From positions 1 to 29,061 of the forward strand of contig CAZGJW010000026.1 in assembly GCA_964525675.1 (NCBI GenBank): a stretch of 29,061 bases of DNA, written 5' to 3'. Positions 1 through 6,374 of this stretch are shown here, piece after piece. This DNA is from CAYSRJ01 sp964525675. GTDB lineage: Bacteria > Spirochaetota > B62-G9 > DRHN01. A program made the position numbers and the translations under genes. Under the pieces are notes generated by a model. It searched no databases. It had not been told where the DNA came from and saw only the letters and a program-made list of their open reading frames with translations. Position 1 is the first letter of the stretch. Each line of letters starts with the position of its first letter.

Positions 1-76
1 AAACATCAAAACTGTCTCCGGAAAAAGAATTGCTGGAGAAAGGTTGAATATTTCGTTATAAAAAGGGGTGAACGGT

Positions 77-1081
77 ATGAAAGCAGTACTCATGACGAAG
101 GTGGGCGGGCCTGAGGTGTTAAAGCTTACCGAAGTGCCGAAACCGGTTATCCAAACAGATACACAGATGCTCGTAAAATTAAAGGCAGCAGGCATAAATC
201 CCGTTGATTACAAGCAGCGTGGGCGCGGCACCTGGTACCCGAGCAGCCCACCGCAGATTCTCGGTCTCGATGGGGCCGGGGTTGTAGAAGAAACAGGCCC
301 AGGAGTTGCGGGATTTAAACCGGGTGATGCGGTGTACTTTGCGCACGGCGGTGTTGGCAAGGGACCCGGCAATTATGCAGAGTATGCATTGCTCGAAGAG
401 CGGTTTGCAGTGAAAAAGCCTGAAAAAGCAGATTTCATCGAGGCGGCGGCGGCGCCTCTTGTTCTCATCACAGCCTGGGAATCCCTTTTCGACAGGGCAC
501 ATTTGAAAAAGGGCCAGAGTGTGCTCATACATGGCGGTTCAGGCGGGGTGGGCCATGTTGCCGTTCAGCTTGCTGCGGCCCATGGAATCCGCGTCATAGC
601 GACCGTAACAGGAGCGAAGAAAAAAGAGATTGTCGAGAAATTAGGCGCTGATAGAGTGGTAATTTCAGGCGACGAAGATTTTGTCGAAGAGACACTTGCT
701 TTTACCAACGGACAGGGAGTTGATGCAGCGGTTGACACAGTCGGGGGTACAACTTTTTATCGGACCTTTTCATGCATCCGTTTTTACGGGACCCTCGTTT
801 CGTTGCTTAAGCCGCAGTCGGAAAATGCCGACTGGACACAGGCGCGGCTCAGGGGTGTGTACCTGAGCAACGAGCTGATGCTCACTCCATGGTACTTCGA
901 TCTAATCGAGGTTGAAAATCACCAGACAAAAATACTGGAAAACTGCGCCTTACTCATGGATGAGGGAAAGCTGAAGATACTCGTGCACAAAACCTTCCCG
1001 CTAGAAGAGGCGGCCGATGCGCAGAGGGAACTTGAAACCGGACACCCGATAGGGAAAATCGTGCTGACCATTGCAAAATAG
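77..1081 (+). CDS. MDR-family NAD(P)H:quinone oxidoreductase / zinc-independent alcohol dehydrogenase-like
   Basis: Medium-chain dehydrogenase/reductase of the quinone oxidoreductase type, a cytosolic NAD(P)H-dependent enzyme reducing quinones or activated double bonds. The GroES-like half (about 1-120) has the family phrase AAGINPVDYK near residues 37-46 and LGLDGAGVV near 62-70. The nucleotide-binding loop GGSGGVG lies at about 153-159. The cysteine/histidine set that binds catalytic zinc in alcohol dehydrogenases is not seen, which favours the quinone reductase branch. At 334 aa the length is normal. A GTG nine bases upstream (68) is in frame, but AAGGGGTGA at 63-71 looks like the ribosome-binding site of the ATG at 77, so the ATG was chosen. 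The gene stands alone; the true substrate cannot be told. Confidence 0.88.
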   Translation: MKAVLMTKVGGPEVLKLTEVPKPVIQTDTQMLVKLKAAGINPVDYKQRGRGTWYPSSPPQILGLDGAGVVEETGPGVAGFKPGDAVYFAHGGVGKGPGNYAEYALLEERFAVKKPEKADFIEAAAAPLVLITAWESLFDRAHLKKGQSVLIHGGSGGVGHVAVQLAAAHGIRVIATVTGAKKKEIVEKLGADRVVISGDEDFVEETLAFTNGQGVDAAVDTVGGTTFYRTFSCIRFYGTLVSLLKPQSENADWTQARLRGVYLSNELMLTPWYFDLIEVENHQTKILENCALLMDEGKLKILVHKTFPLEEAADAQRELETGHPIGKIVLTIAK

Positions 1082-1105
1082 CAGAAAATTAAAAAATATA
1101 ATTTG

Positions 1106-1134
1106 TTGACAAAAATCATCAACAATTGTACACT
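1106..1134 (+). promoter_or_regulatory. possible sigma70-type promoter into the gap
   Basis: A perfect TTGACA (1106-1111) is followed after exactly 17 bases by TACACT (1129-1134), four of six matches to the -10 consensus. It points into the GC-rich gap, not at a recognised gene. The surrounding sequence is AT-rich, so a chance match is quite possible. Confidence 0.25.
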
Positions 1135-1181
1135 TACTGATCTTTTACAGTTGCAAATTCTAAATATCTCTGCCACAATAA

Positions 1182-1475
1182 ATTATAAAACTTAAAATTC
1201 TTCTTGGCACTACACTCTTTTTTTTTCTAATTATAGCCATCTCACTACTTCCTCACACTTGGGGGAACCGCAATACCACAGAAACCGGTGGAACAACCCC
1301 CTGGTCTGCTGCTCTGGAGCGCTTGAGGAGTGGTGGGAGGTGCGGGAGCACGACACGAACATGGAGAGCGCAGGGCCAGGTTGCTGCGTTCGCGAATATC
1401 TGGCGTCCCCTCGTGGATAGTCAGGACGATATCCCCTCAAAGGGGCTGAAGTTTCTCAGGAAAAAGCTCGGATAG
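1182..1475 (+). other. open frame of 97 codons without a standard start, signal-peptide-like N-terminus
   Basis: Between the stop at 1179-1181 and the TAG at 1473-1475 one frame stays open. Its first third reads like a signal peptide: a few lysines, then KILLGTTLFFFLIIAISLLP, then a hydrophilic stretch with several tryptophans and a basic end (FLRKKLG). There is no ATG, GTG or TTG before the hydrophobic stretch (the frame opens with ATT) and no ribosome-binding site. It could be a decayed or non-canonically started exported peptide gene, or chance. The FFF comes from a nine-T run at 1218-1226. Confidence 0.15.
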
Positions 1476-1502
1476 CCAGGCGGGAAGTCCGGGAAAATTG
1501 AT

Positions 1503-2537
1503 TTAGTTTCTATTTGGATCGGAACGGTTGAGTGTCCTGAGGTAGAACGTATCTCCCCTGTAGGTGAGCTTTTTAAGTTTTTCCTCATCGAGTAATGTTT
1601 CCACCAGGTTCCACCCCGTTTTCGCCCTTTCAAGATAACTGAAAACGGCTTCTTCTTTCATGGGATGAACGGAGGTGATGCTGAGAAGGTCTTCTTCGGG
1701 ATGTCCCGTAAACGCAAATGCGTTTCCCTCGTACCCGATAAGCAGTTCCGTTTCAATCGACCGTTCTCTGAAAATGGCATATGCGCGGGAAAGCTCGTAC
1801 TCGCCTGCTGGGGCAATGCCAGGTTCTGCTGGAGGCCGCGTCGGGATTGAGAGGTAACTCTTTACGGGGCTTCGTCCCTGTATTTTCATTTTACCCGGTT
1901 CCAGTCTCAACCTGTGTTTGAGCATCGGTTTGAGCTCCGAAATGAAATCAGCGATCTTTTCGAGCTCCTCGACGGTGTCGTTTACTCCACTGATAAGCAT
2001 CGTTTCTGTTGCAAGTGTGCCCCTGAAACGATTTGCAAACTCCCTGATTCCGTTTTTAATTTCCGCGAGATGCAGGCTTCTATGCGGGCGGTCAATTGCA
2101 TGCCAGGTGTTTTCGCTGCATGCGTCGATTTTCAGGGAAACCCAGTCCGCCTTTGTCAGGTCGTTTCTTACTTCCTCATCGCCTATCAGGGATGCGTTCG
2201 TAATAACTGCGATTTTCAGATTGAACTTCTTGAGGCTTTCGATATGGCTGCCAAGGTATACGTCCAGTGTGGGTTCGCCATCCGGTACAAAGCTTAAATA
2301 ATCGATATGCTCTCCCTGTTCCTTCGATTGAGTGATTTTTTCCTCTGCAGCACGTATTATTTCTTCAGTGGAATGGAACTCCTGCCGCTTCGTCTGCATC
2401 TTCAATGTTCTTCCGAGCTGACAGTAAATGCATGAATAGGTGCAGATCTTTGGGGGGATGTTGTTGATGCCGAGACTTTTACCCAGCCGTCTTGAGGGGA
2501 CCGGACCGAATGTCAGGCGGCTTTTATCGCCTTTCAT
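1503..2537 (-). CDS. radical SAM protein (COG0731-like Fe-S oxidoreductase)
   Basis: Cytosolic radical S-adenosylmethionine enzyme. The iron-sulfur motif CxxxCxxC is at C32, C36 and C39 (ICTYSCIYC). The preceding GPVPSRRLGKSLGIN (11-25) and the later YLSIPTRPPAEPG are hallmarks of the COG0731 group related to the MoaA/TYW1 fold; the reaction of this subgroup is unknown to me. About 20 residues (LKHRLRLEPGKMKIQGRS) sit between the 'ELKP' and 'YLSIPTRPP' elements that I recall as nearly adjacent in relatives, so there may be an insertion. The C-terminal 70 residues look like a small winged-helix-type domain. The ATG follows AAGGAA. It lies 62 nt downstream of the ferredoxin gene on the same strand, so the ferredoxin may supply its electrons (inference). 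Confidence 0.85.
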   Translation of the reverse strand: MKGDKSRLTFGPVPSRRLGKSLGINNIPPKICTYSCIYCQLGRTLKMQTKRQEFHSTEEIIRAAEEKITQSKEQGEHIDYLSFVPDGEPTLDVYLGSHIESLKKFNLKIAVITNASLIGDEEVRNDLTKADWVSLKIDACSENTWHAIDRPHRSLHLAEIKNGIREFANRFRGTLATETMLISGVNDTVEELEKIADFISELKPMLKHRLRLEPGKMKIQGRSPVKSYLSIPTRPPAEPGIAPAGEYELSRAYAIFRERSIETELLIGYEGNAFAFTGHPEEDLLSITSVHPMKEEAVFSYLERAKTGWNLVETLLDEEKLKKLTYRGDTFYLRTLNRSDPNRN

Positions 2538-2599
2538 TTTTTATTTCCTTTTTTCATCTTGTACAATGTGATTTGGTGCGTATTTTGCTGAGATATTCC

Positions 2600-3142
2600 C
2601 TAATCCTGTTCCCTGGGCACAAGAGCTATTGCACGAGGACGGCAGGACTGCACGCAGTTTCCGCATCCGGTGCACAGGCCGGCATCAACATGGGCAATCT
2701 CGTTCATGTGTATCGCTCCGACAGGACATGTTTTTTCACAGATTCCGCATCCGACGCAGAGGCTTTCATTAACGACAGCCTCCATCATCTTCGTTTTTGT
2801 TGTACCCCGGGATGATTCAGTATCCGGCTCGTTTTCGAATGCACGTATTCTCTGCAGTATGCCGTTGAGCTGTTCTTCCAGGACTCTTGCCTTATTTTTA
2901 AGCGCATCAATGCCTGCAAGATCCGGGGAAGAATCTGTTGGGTCGGTATATGACGGGGTTTCCATCTGCCGGGCATCGTTGAAAAACCGATCATCCCTTT
3001 TCCCTCTCCCATAGCCCATGCCGGAATTCCGCTCTCTTCCTGTGCCGGGATTTCGCCTTCCTCCGCCGTTTCCATAGCCCATGCCGGAATCTCGCTCTCT
3101 TCCTGTGCCAGGATTTCGCCTTCCTCCGCCGTTTCCAAACAT
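2600..3142 (-). CDS. DUF5320-like protein with C-terminal 2x[4Fe-4S] ferredoxin domain
   Basis: A three-part protein of 180 aa. Residues 1-48 are Gly/Arg-rich and made of two copies of a 21-residue unit (beginning GNGGGRRNPGTGRER). Residues 79-104 form a short predicted coiled coil (LKNKARVLEEQLNGILQRIR), the pattern seen in DUF5320 proteins. Residues 119-175 are a bacterial-type ferredoxin with two complete clusters: C129, C132, C135, C139-Pro and C157, C160, C163, C167. It should be a cytosolic electron carrier. AGGAGG at 3154-3159 is 11 nt before the ATG. The gene is first of a leftward operon with the radical-SAM gene and lies opposite Fur-box-like sites. DUF5320 proteins are commonly found near NifX-type proteins in anaerobes, as here. 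Confidence 0.85.
   Translation of the reverse strand: MFGNGGGRRNPGTGRERDSGMGYGNGGGRRNPGTGRERNSGMGYGRGKRDDRFFNDARQMETPSYTDPTDSSPDLAGIDALKNKARVLEEQLNGILQRIRAFENEPDTESSRGTTKTKMMEAVVNESLCVGCGICEKTCPVGAIHMNEIAHVDAGLCTGCGNCVQSCRPRAIALVPREQD
3009..3134 (-). repeat. two tandem 63-bp units inside the ferredoxin-protein gene
   Basis: The unit at 3009-3071 is repeated at 3072-3134 with only three substitutions in 63 positions and no indel, keeping the frame (21 codons). One of the substitutions changes the protein (Asp to Asn after GRER). The near identity points to a recent duplication of the Gly/Arg-rich N-terminus and to possible copy-number variation between strains. Confidence 0.95.
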
Positions 3143-3186
3143 ATGTCCCCCTTCCTCCTGTAATATACTACTATAGTAACATAAAG

Positions 3187-3205
3187 AAAATGAAAACCAT
3201 TATCA
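3187..3205. promoter_or_regulatory. Fur-box-like operator 1 (ferredoxin side)
   Basis: TGAAAACCATTATCA at 3191-3205 matches the 7-1-7 Fur consensus TGATAATnATTATCA at 12 of 14 defined positions, and the flanking AA extends the match. It lies about 50 nt upstream of the leftward ferredoxin-protein ATG, in its presumed promoter. Fur itself is not in the window, so the assignment rests on the motif alone. Confidence 0.55.
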
Positions 3206-3219
3206 TTTAATGCAGTTGG

Positions 3220-3233
3220 TGAGTATCATTTTC
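3220..3233. promoter_or_regulatory. Fur-box-like half/partial operator 2
   Basis: On the minus strand GAAAATGATACTCA matches 12 of the first 14 positions of the 19-bp Fur consensus GATAATGATAATCATTATC; the remaining five positions do not match. Found alone it would be ignored, but it lies between two better sites. Confidence 0.35.
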
Positions 3234-3263
3234 CGCGCACAACCCCCAATTTGCAGTTTCTTG

Positions 3264-3293
3264 TTGATTTTTTAATTCGCCTGATAGTATAAT
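3264..3293 (+). promoter_or_regulatory. promoter of the metallo-beta-lactamase-fold gene
   Basis: TTGATT (3264-3269) and a perfect TATAAT (3288-3293) are spaced by 18 bases and point toward the gene starting at 3376. The third Fur-box-like palindrome starts on the last bases of the -10 box, so bound repressor would cover the start of transcription. Confidence 0.5.
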
Positions 3294-3309
3294 GAAAATG
3301 ATATTCATT
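3291..3309. promoter_or_regulatory. Fur-box-like operator 3 (over the rightward start site)
   Basis: AATGAAAATGATATTCATT is a 19-bp imperfect palindrome (AATGAA/TTCATT arms). Its core TGAAAATGATATTCA matches TGATAATnATTATCA at 11 of 14 positions. It abuts the TATAAT box of the rightward gene, the usual place for a repressing metalloregulator. Confidence 0.5.
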
Positions 3310-3375
3310 ATTAATTGGCCAATCTATATTTTTACACTGCGGTAAGGCGGCCTTCGAAAAAGCGGGGGATGTACG

Positions 3376-4161
3376 ATGAAGAGAGCTGTCAAATATATGC
3401 TCATTGCCCTTTTTGTTTTGACGGTACTGCCGAACGCATACGGGGGTGTTATGACAATTTCAATAGTGTATAACAACATGGTGTTCAACAGGAGCACGCA
3501 TGGGGCGTGGGGCATGGCCTGTGTGGTACAGGGCCTGGACAAAACAATACTCTTCGATACGGGCGGTGATGGGGGTATACTGCTTTCGAACATGCATGAA
3601 ATGGGTATCGACCTGGCCGGGATAGATGTCGTTTTTCTTTCTCACATACATGCGGATCATACGGGTGGGCTCTGGAAATATTTAGATGAGAACCCGAAAG
3701 TAACCGTATATCTTCCATCCTCTTTTCCTCCTGACTTCAAGCAGAAAATACTTGATTATGGAGCCCGATTCATCGAAGTGCATTCGCCTGAAGAGCTTTT
3801 TCCAGGAGTATATTCAAACGGTGAAATGGGAACATCCATAAAGGAGCAGTCTCTCGTTGTAAAAACAACATCCGGACTTGTACTTGTCACGGGCTGTTCA
3901 CATCCGGGAATTGTCGCCATTGCGAAGAAAGCTGTACAGGTTTGCCAGGACAGGATATATTTAATAACCGGCGGATTTCATCTCGGCGGTACGCCTGAGC
4001 GTGGAATTCAGTCCATCGTGAGAGAATTGAAAGCACTCGGCGTGCAGAAGATCGGACCCAGCCACTGCACCGGCGACAGGGCGGTTGCTGATTTTAAGAA
4101 TGCGTGGGGCGAAGATTTCATCGATGCCGGATGCGGTGCGGTTATTGAGATTGCCGACTGA
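3376..4161 (+). CDS. exported metallo-beta-lactamase-fold hydrolase (DHPS-like)
   Basis: A dinuclear-metal hydrolase of the metallo-beta-lactamase fold. Metal ligands visible are H90, H92, D94 and H95 (SHIHADHTGG), H176 (TGCSHPGI) and H202 or H230 (GGFH, GPSHCTG). The TGCSHPGIV and ILFDTGG phrases place it with the 'dihydropterin...synthase-like' MBL subgroup, whose bacterial substrates are mostly unknown. Unlike typical cytosolic members, it starts with about 23 extra residues that form a clear Sec signal (MKRAVKYMLIALFVLTVLPN, then AYGG), so it is probably periplasmic. The ATG follows GGGGG at 3364-3368. It heads the rightward half of the island, 49 nt before the zinc-ribbon gene, under a Fur-box-like operator. 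Confidence 0.85.
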   Translation: MKRAVKYMLIALFVLTVLPNAYGGVMTISIVYNNMVFNRSTHGAWGMACVVQGLDKTILFDTGGDGGILLSNMHEMGIDLAGIDVVFLSHIHADHTGGLWKYLDENPKVTVYLPSSFPPDFKQKILDYGARFIEVHSPEELFPGVYSNGEMGTSIKEQSLVVKTTSGLVLVTGCSHPGIVAIAKKAVQVCQDRIYLITGGFHLGGTPERGIQSIVRELKALGVQKIGPSHCTGDRAVADFKNAWGEDFIDAGCGAVIEIAD

Positions 4162-4210
4162 GCCCACAGCCCTTTCATTTATACGGAATTCCAGACAAAA
4201 TGGGGAAAAA

Positions 4211-4411
4211 ATGAGAGCAGATGCAGGGAGAGGAAGAAGAGCGGGCAGAAAGAAGAATACAGGATCGGATAGGATAAATGGGCCCCCGGAGTACTGCATG
4301 TGCCCAAAATGCGGGTATACGGTTTCCCATCGCAGGAGACTCCCCTGTTTTCAGACAAAGTGCCCCAGGTGCGGATCGCCGATGACGCGACAGTTTTCCA
4401 CAGGTAATTGA
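4211..4411 (+). CDS. small zinc-ribbon protein
   Basis: A 66-aa basic protein. The first 24 residues are Arg/Lys/Gly-rich; the rest holds a zinc ribbon with C31-x2-C34 (CPKCGYTV) and C51-x2-C54 (CPRCGSPM), plus C29 and C46 that could take part in metal binding. Small proteins with this CPKCGY...CF...KCPRCGSPM layout accompany NifX-like and CDF genes in anaerobes, but I know no assigned function. GGGG at 4202-4205 is five bases before the ATG. It ends three bases before the GTG of the CDF-NifX gene, so the two are surely cotranscribed and perhaps translationally coupled. A metal chaperone or sensor role is inference. Confidence 0.75.
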   Translation: MRADAGRGRRAGRKKNTGSDRINGPPEYCMCPKCGYTVSHRRRLPCFQTKCPRCGSPMTRQFSTGN

Positions 4412-4414
4412 GCG

Positions 4415-5725
4415 GTGCCAGAAATCATGAATACAACAGAGAAAAATCTCGAGAAAAAACGCACAGCTGACCTCAAGCTCGGCCAGAGGGTTGCTTTGAC
4501 CGCAAGTTTCGTCACTCTGGGGCTTGCAGTGATGAAAGGGCTGATCGGGCATCTGTTCGGGTCTGAGGTTCTGTTGGCAGATGCCTTTCACAGCGGCGCA
4601 GATCTTCTCGCCATATTTGCATCCGGTTTCGGGCTCTGGCTCGCATCGAGGCATAAATCCGCCAAATTCCCGTACGGACTGTACAAAGCGGAGACCTTAA
4701 TCAGTTTTTTCATCGGCGTCGGTATCATGTGGGCGGGCTTCGAGATCCTGCTGGACGGATACCGCAAGCTTCTCTCTGCAACCGGGCCGGTGAATTTTCC
4801 GGTCATGCCTGTATCGGCAAGTATCGTGTCGATTGTCACCTCCTTTTTTGTCGCTCGCAGGGAAAAAAAGGTGGGAAGGCAGATCAATTCGCAGTCTCTT
4901 ATGATAAACGCGAGTGAGTCTTTTCTTGATATTATTGTATCGGGAATTGTTCTGGTGGGTATTATGCTGCACTATGCCAGAATCCCCTACGTCGAGGGTG
5001 CCGTGATAATGGCAATCTCACTTCTCATATTCAAGCTGGGCTTGACGAGCATTTGGACATCCTTTCTTGCACTCATGGACGCAAATCTTGACCCCAGGCT
5101 GCAGTCGGAGATTGAGGAGAAGGTAAACGAAATATACGGAGTAAAAGGAGTGGGAGATGTCAGGATACGCCAGGCCGGACCGTTTAAAATGGTTGAATGC
5201 AAGATCGAAACAAGCGCCTCGCTTCCCCTGTACCGTGCACACGAGCTTGCTGATCAGGTGGAGGATTTCATTATTAAGAGCTACAGCCACATTGAGTCGG
5301 TGTTTATTCACGTAGAGCCTGCGAAGGAAGGGATTATTTCGGCGATTGTCCCCGTGAAAGATATCAACGGAATGGATTCCAGGGTACACGGCCATTTCGG
5401 CCGCGCGCCCTATTTTGTAATTTTGAAAATGGGGGAAGATGAAACGTGCATTGAGGATTTCTATTCCAACAGTTTTCTGGGAGAGTCACAGCATGTCGGA
5501 ATCAAGGTGATCAAGGCGATAATCAAATACAAGCTCGATGTGCTGTTCACGTCCCAGGTCGGTGAGCTATCTTTTTATATGCTGAAGAACAATTTTGTCG
5601 ATATATACCGGATTGAAGAAGGAATAACGGTCCGGGAGGCGCTGCAGCGGTATAAAAACGGCGAATTCCAGAAGATTTCACAGCCAACCCACTCCCTCGA
5701 AGAGTCTCAGGGAGCGGCGGAATAA
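4415..5725 (+). CDS. cation diffusion facilitator fused to a NifX/NafY-type (dinitrogenase FeMo-cofactor) domain
   Basis: Inner-membrane divalent-cation/proton antiporter of the CDF family (residues about 25-300, six membrane segments and the cytoplasmic ferredoxin-like domain), followed by a NifX/NafY-like cofactor-binding domain (about 309-412; begins AIVPVKDINGMDSRVHGHFG, with the FxxAPYF motif). The transport site in TM2 is H59-x3-D63 (FHSGAD). In TM5 the usual H/D-x3-D is E168-x3-D172 (ESFLD), which may alter metal choice. NifX-type domains bind Fe-S or FeMo-cofactor precursors. The fusion suggests that the cytoplasmic domain senses or receives the transported metal, probably iron (inference). 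The GTG at 4415 is used here; ATG at 4427, with GCGGTG nine bases upstream, is an alternative start. Known as a domain combination, but not functionally described to my knowledge. Confidence 0.88.
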   Translation: MPEIMNTTEKNLEKKRTADLKLGQRVALTASFVTLGLAVMKGLIGHLFGSEVLLADAFHSGADLLAIFASGFGLWLASRHKSAKFPYGLYKAETLISFFIGVGIMWAGFEILLDGYRKLLSATGPVNFPVMPVSASIVSIVTSFFVARREKKVGRQINSQSLMINASESFLDIIVSGIVLVGIMLHYARIPYVEGAVIMAISLLIFKLGLTSIWTSFLALMDANLDPRLQSEIEEKVNEIYGVKGVGDVRIRQAGPFKMVECKIETSASLPLYRAHELADQVEDFIIKSYSHIESVFIHVEPAKEGIISAIVPVKDINGMDSRVHGHFGRAPYFVILKMGEDETCIEDFYSNSFLGESQHVGIKVIKAIIKYKLDVLFTSQVGELSFYMLKNNFVDIYRIEEGITVREALQRYKNGEFQKISQPTHSLEESQGAAE

Positions 5726-5732
5726 TAGTACC

Positions 5733-6141
5733 ATGAGGTATGCTCATACCGGCAGCTCGTTTAAACCGCTGCCCTATGATGACGGGTGGTTTGATTATGC
5801 GCTTATGGTCACGACAATATGTTTTCTGGATGATGTGGAGGCCTCGCTGAGAGAGGCGTACAGGGTGCTGAGGCAGAATGGATCTTTCATTATCGGGTAT
5901 GTGGATAAACAAAGCGCACTCGGAAAATATTATCTGGCGCATAAAAACGGGAGCGTGTCTTACCAACCGGTCACCTTTTATTCAACCGATGAGGTGCTTT
6001 TTTTTTCTCAGAAGAGCCGGATTCAGGGATTTCAGTTTCAGGCAGACGATTTTTCATCCCTTACATGAGATAAAGGCTGAAGAGCCGATCAAACAGGGGT
6101 ACGGCGAGGGCTCCTTCGTGGTGGTGAAAGGCAATAAATAA
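5733..6141 (+). pseudogene. remnant of a class I SAM-dependent methyltransferase (N-truncated, frameshifted)
   Basis: The sequence begins abruptly with the middle of a UbiE-like methyltransferase: LPYDDGWFDYALMVTTICFLDD is the motif II/post-II region, then YRVLRQNGSFIIGYVDKQSALGKYYL. The glycine-rich SAM-binding N-terminus (about 90-100 residues) is absent; its place is taken by the end of the CDF gene seven bases upstream. The frame then breaks in a nine-T run at 5998-6006. With eight T the reading continues as LFFLRRAGFRDFSFRQTIF and ends GYGEGSFVVVKGNK at 6141, the expected family C-terminus; with nine T it stops at 6068. There is no good ribosome-binding site. The truncation makes a dead gene likely even if the frameshift is a sequencing error. 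Confidence 0.82.
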
Positions 6142-6173
6142 TTTTTGTCGGATTTTGTATAGCTTAAAAATGA

Positions 6174-6201
6174 TTGCTGCTGAACAGTGTACGGGTATAA
6201 T
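6174..6201 (+). promoter_or_regulatory. possible promoter of the cobalamin radical-SAM gene
   Basis: A perfect TATAAT (6196-6201, preceded by GGG) lies 16 bases after a weak TTGCTG (6174-6179). It would give a leader of about 165 nt before the ATG at 6375. No operator or riboswitch was recognised in that leader; a cobalamin riboswitch was looked for by eye and not found. Confidence 0.3.
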
Positions 6202-6374
6202 AATCCTGTCCTGGTTTTCGAAGGCTGACTGTTTCAAATCGCTGCAAATCGAATAAAACCGAACGTTCATAATTTGATTGAGCGGGACCTGCAAAGTGTA
6301 TTTCTGATTTTTGCGTGGTGAAACAGTAAAAAGGAAATCCCAGGTAGACTGTGTACCGGTTTAAAGGATGAATA

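Larger units (their letters stand above)
1082..1502. other. intergenic region, AT-rich then GC-rich, unassigned
   Basis: This 420-nt gap separates the convergent ends of the oxidoreductase and the radical-SAM gene. Its first 150 nt are AT-rich and contain a weak inverted repeat (TTGTTGA at 1103-1109, TCAACAA at 1119-1125, 9-nt loop, no T-run) and a promoter-like pair. From about 1250 to 1470 it becomes clearly more GC-rich than its surroundings. No known RNA family or protein was recognised there; two overlapping rightward frames and one leftward frame stay open, as GC-rich DNA often allows. Confidence 0.5.

Noticed and set aside
1231..1440. Leftward 69-codon frame in the GC-rich gap
   Set aside because: No ribosome-binding site, no recognisable family, and competing open frames on the other strand.
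1482..1492. GAAGTCCGGG recalling the RNase P RNA 5' conserved region
   Set aside because: One base short of the conserved GGAAAGTCCGGG, and the other conserved RNase P pieces are not found downstream in the right order.
3009..3134. Tandem 63-bp units as a CRISPR-like array
   Set aside because: Only two directly abutting copies, in frame inside a coding region, with no spacers.
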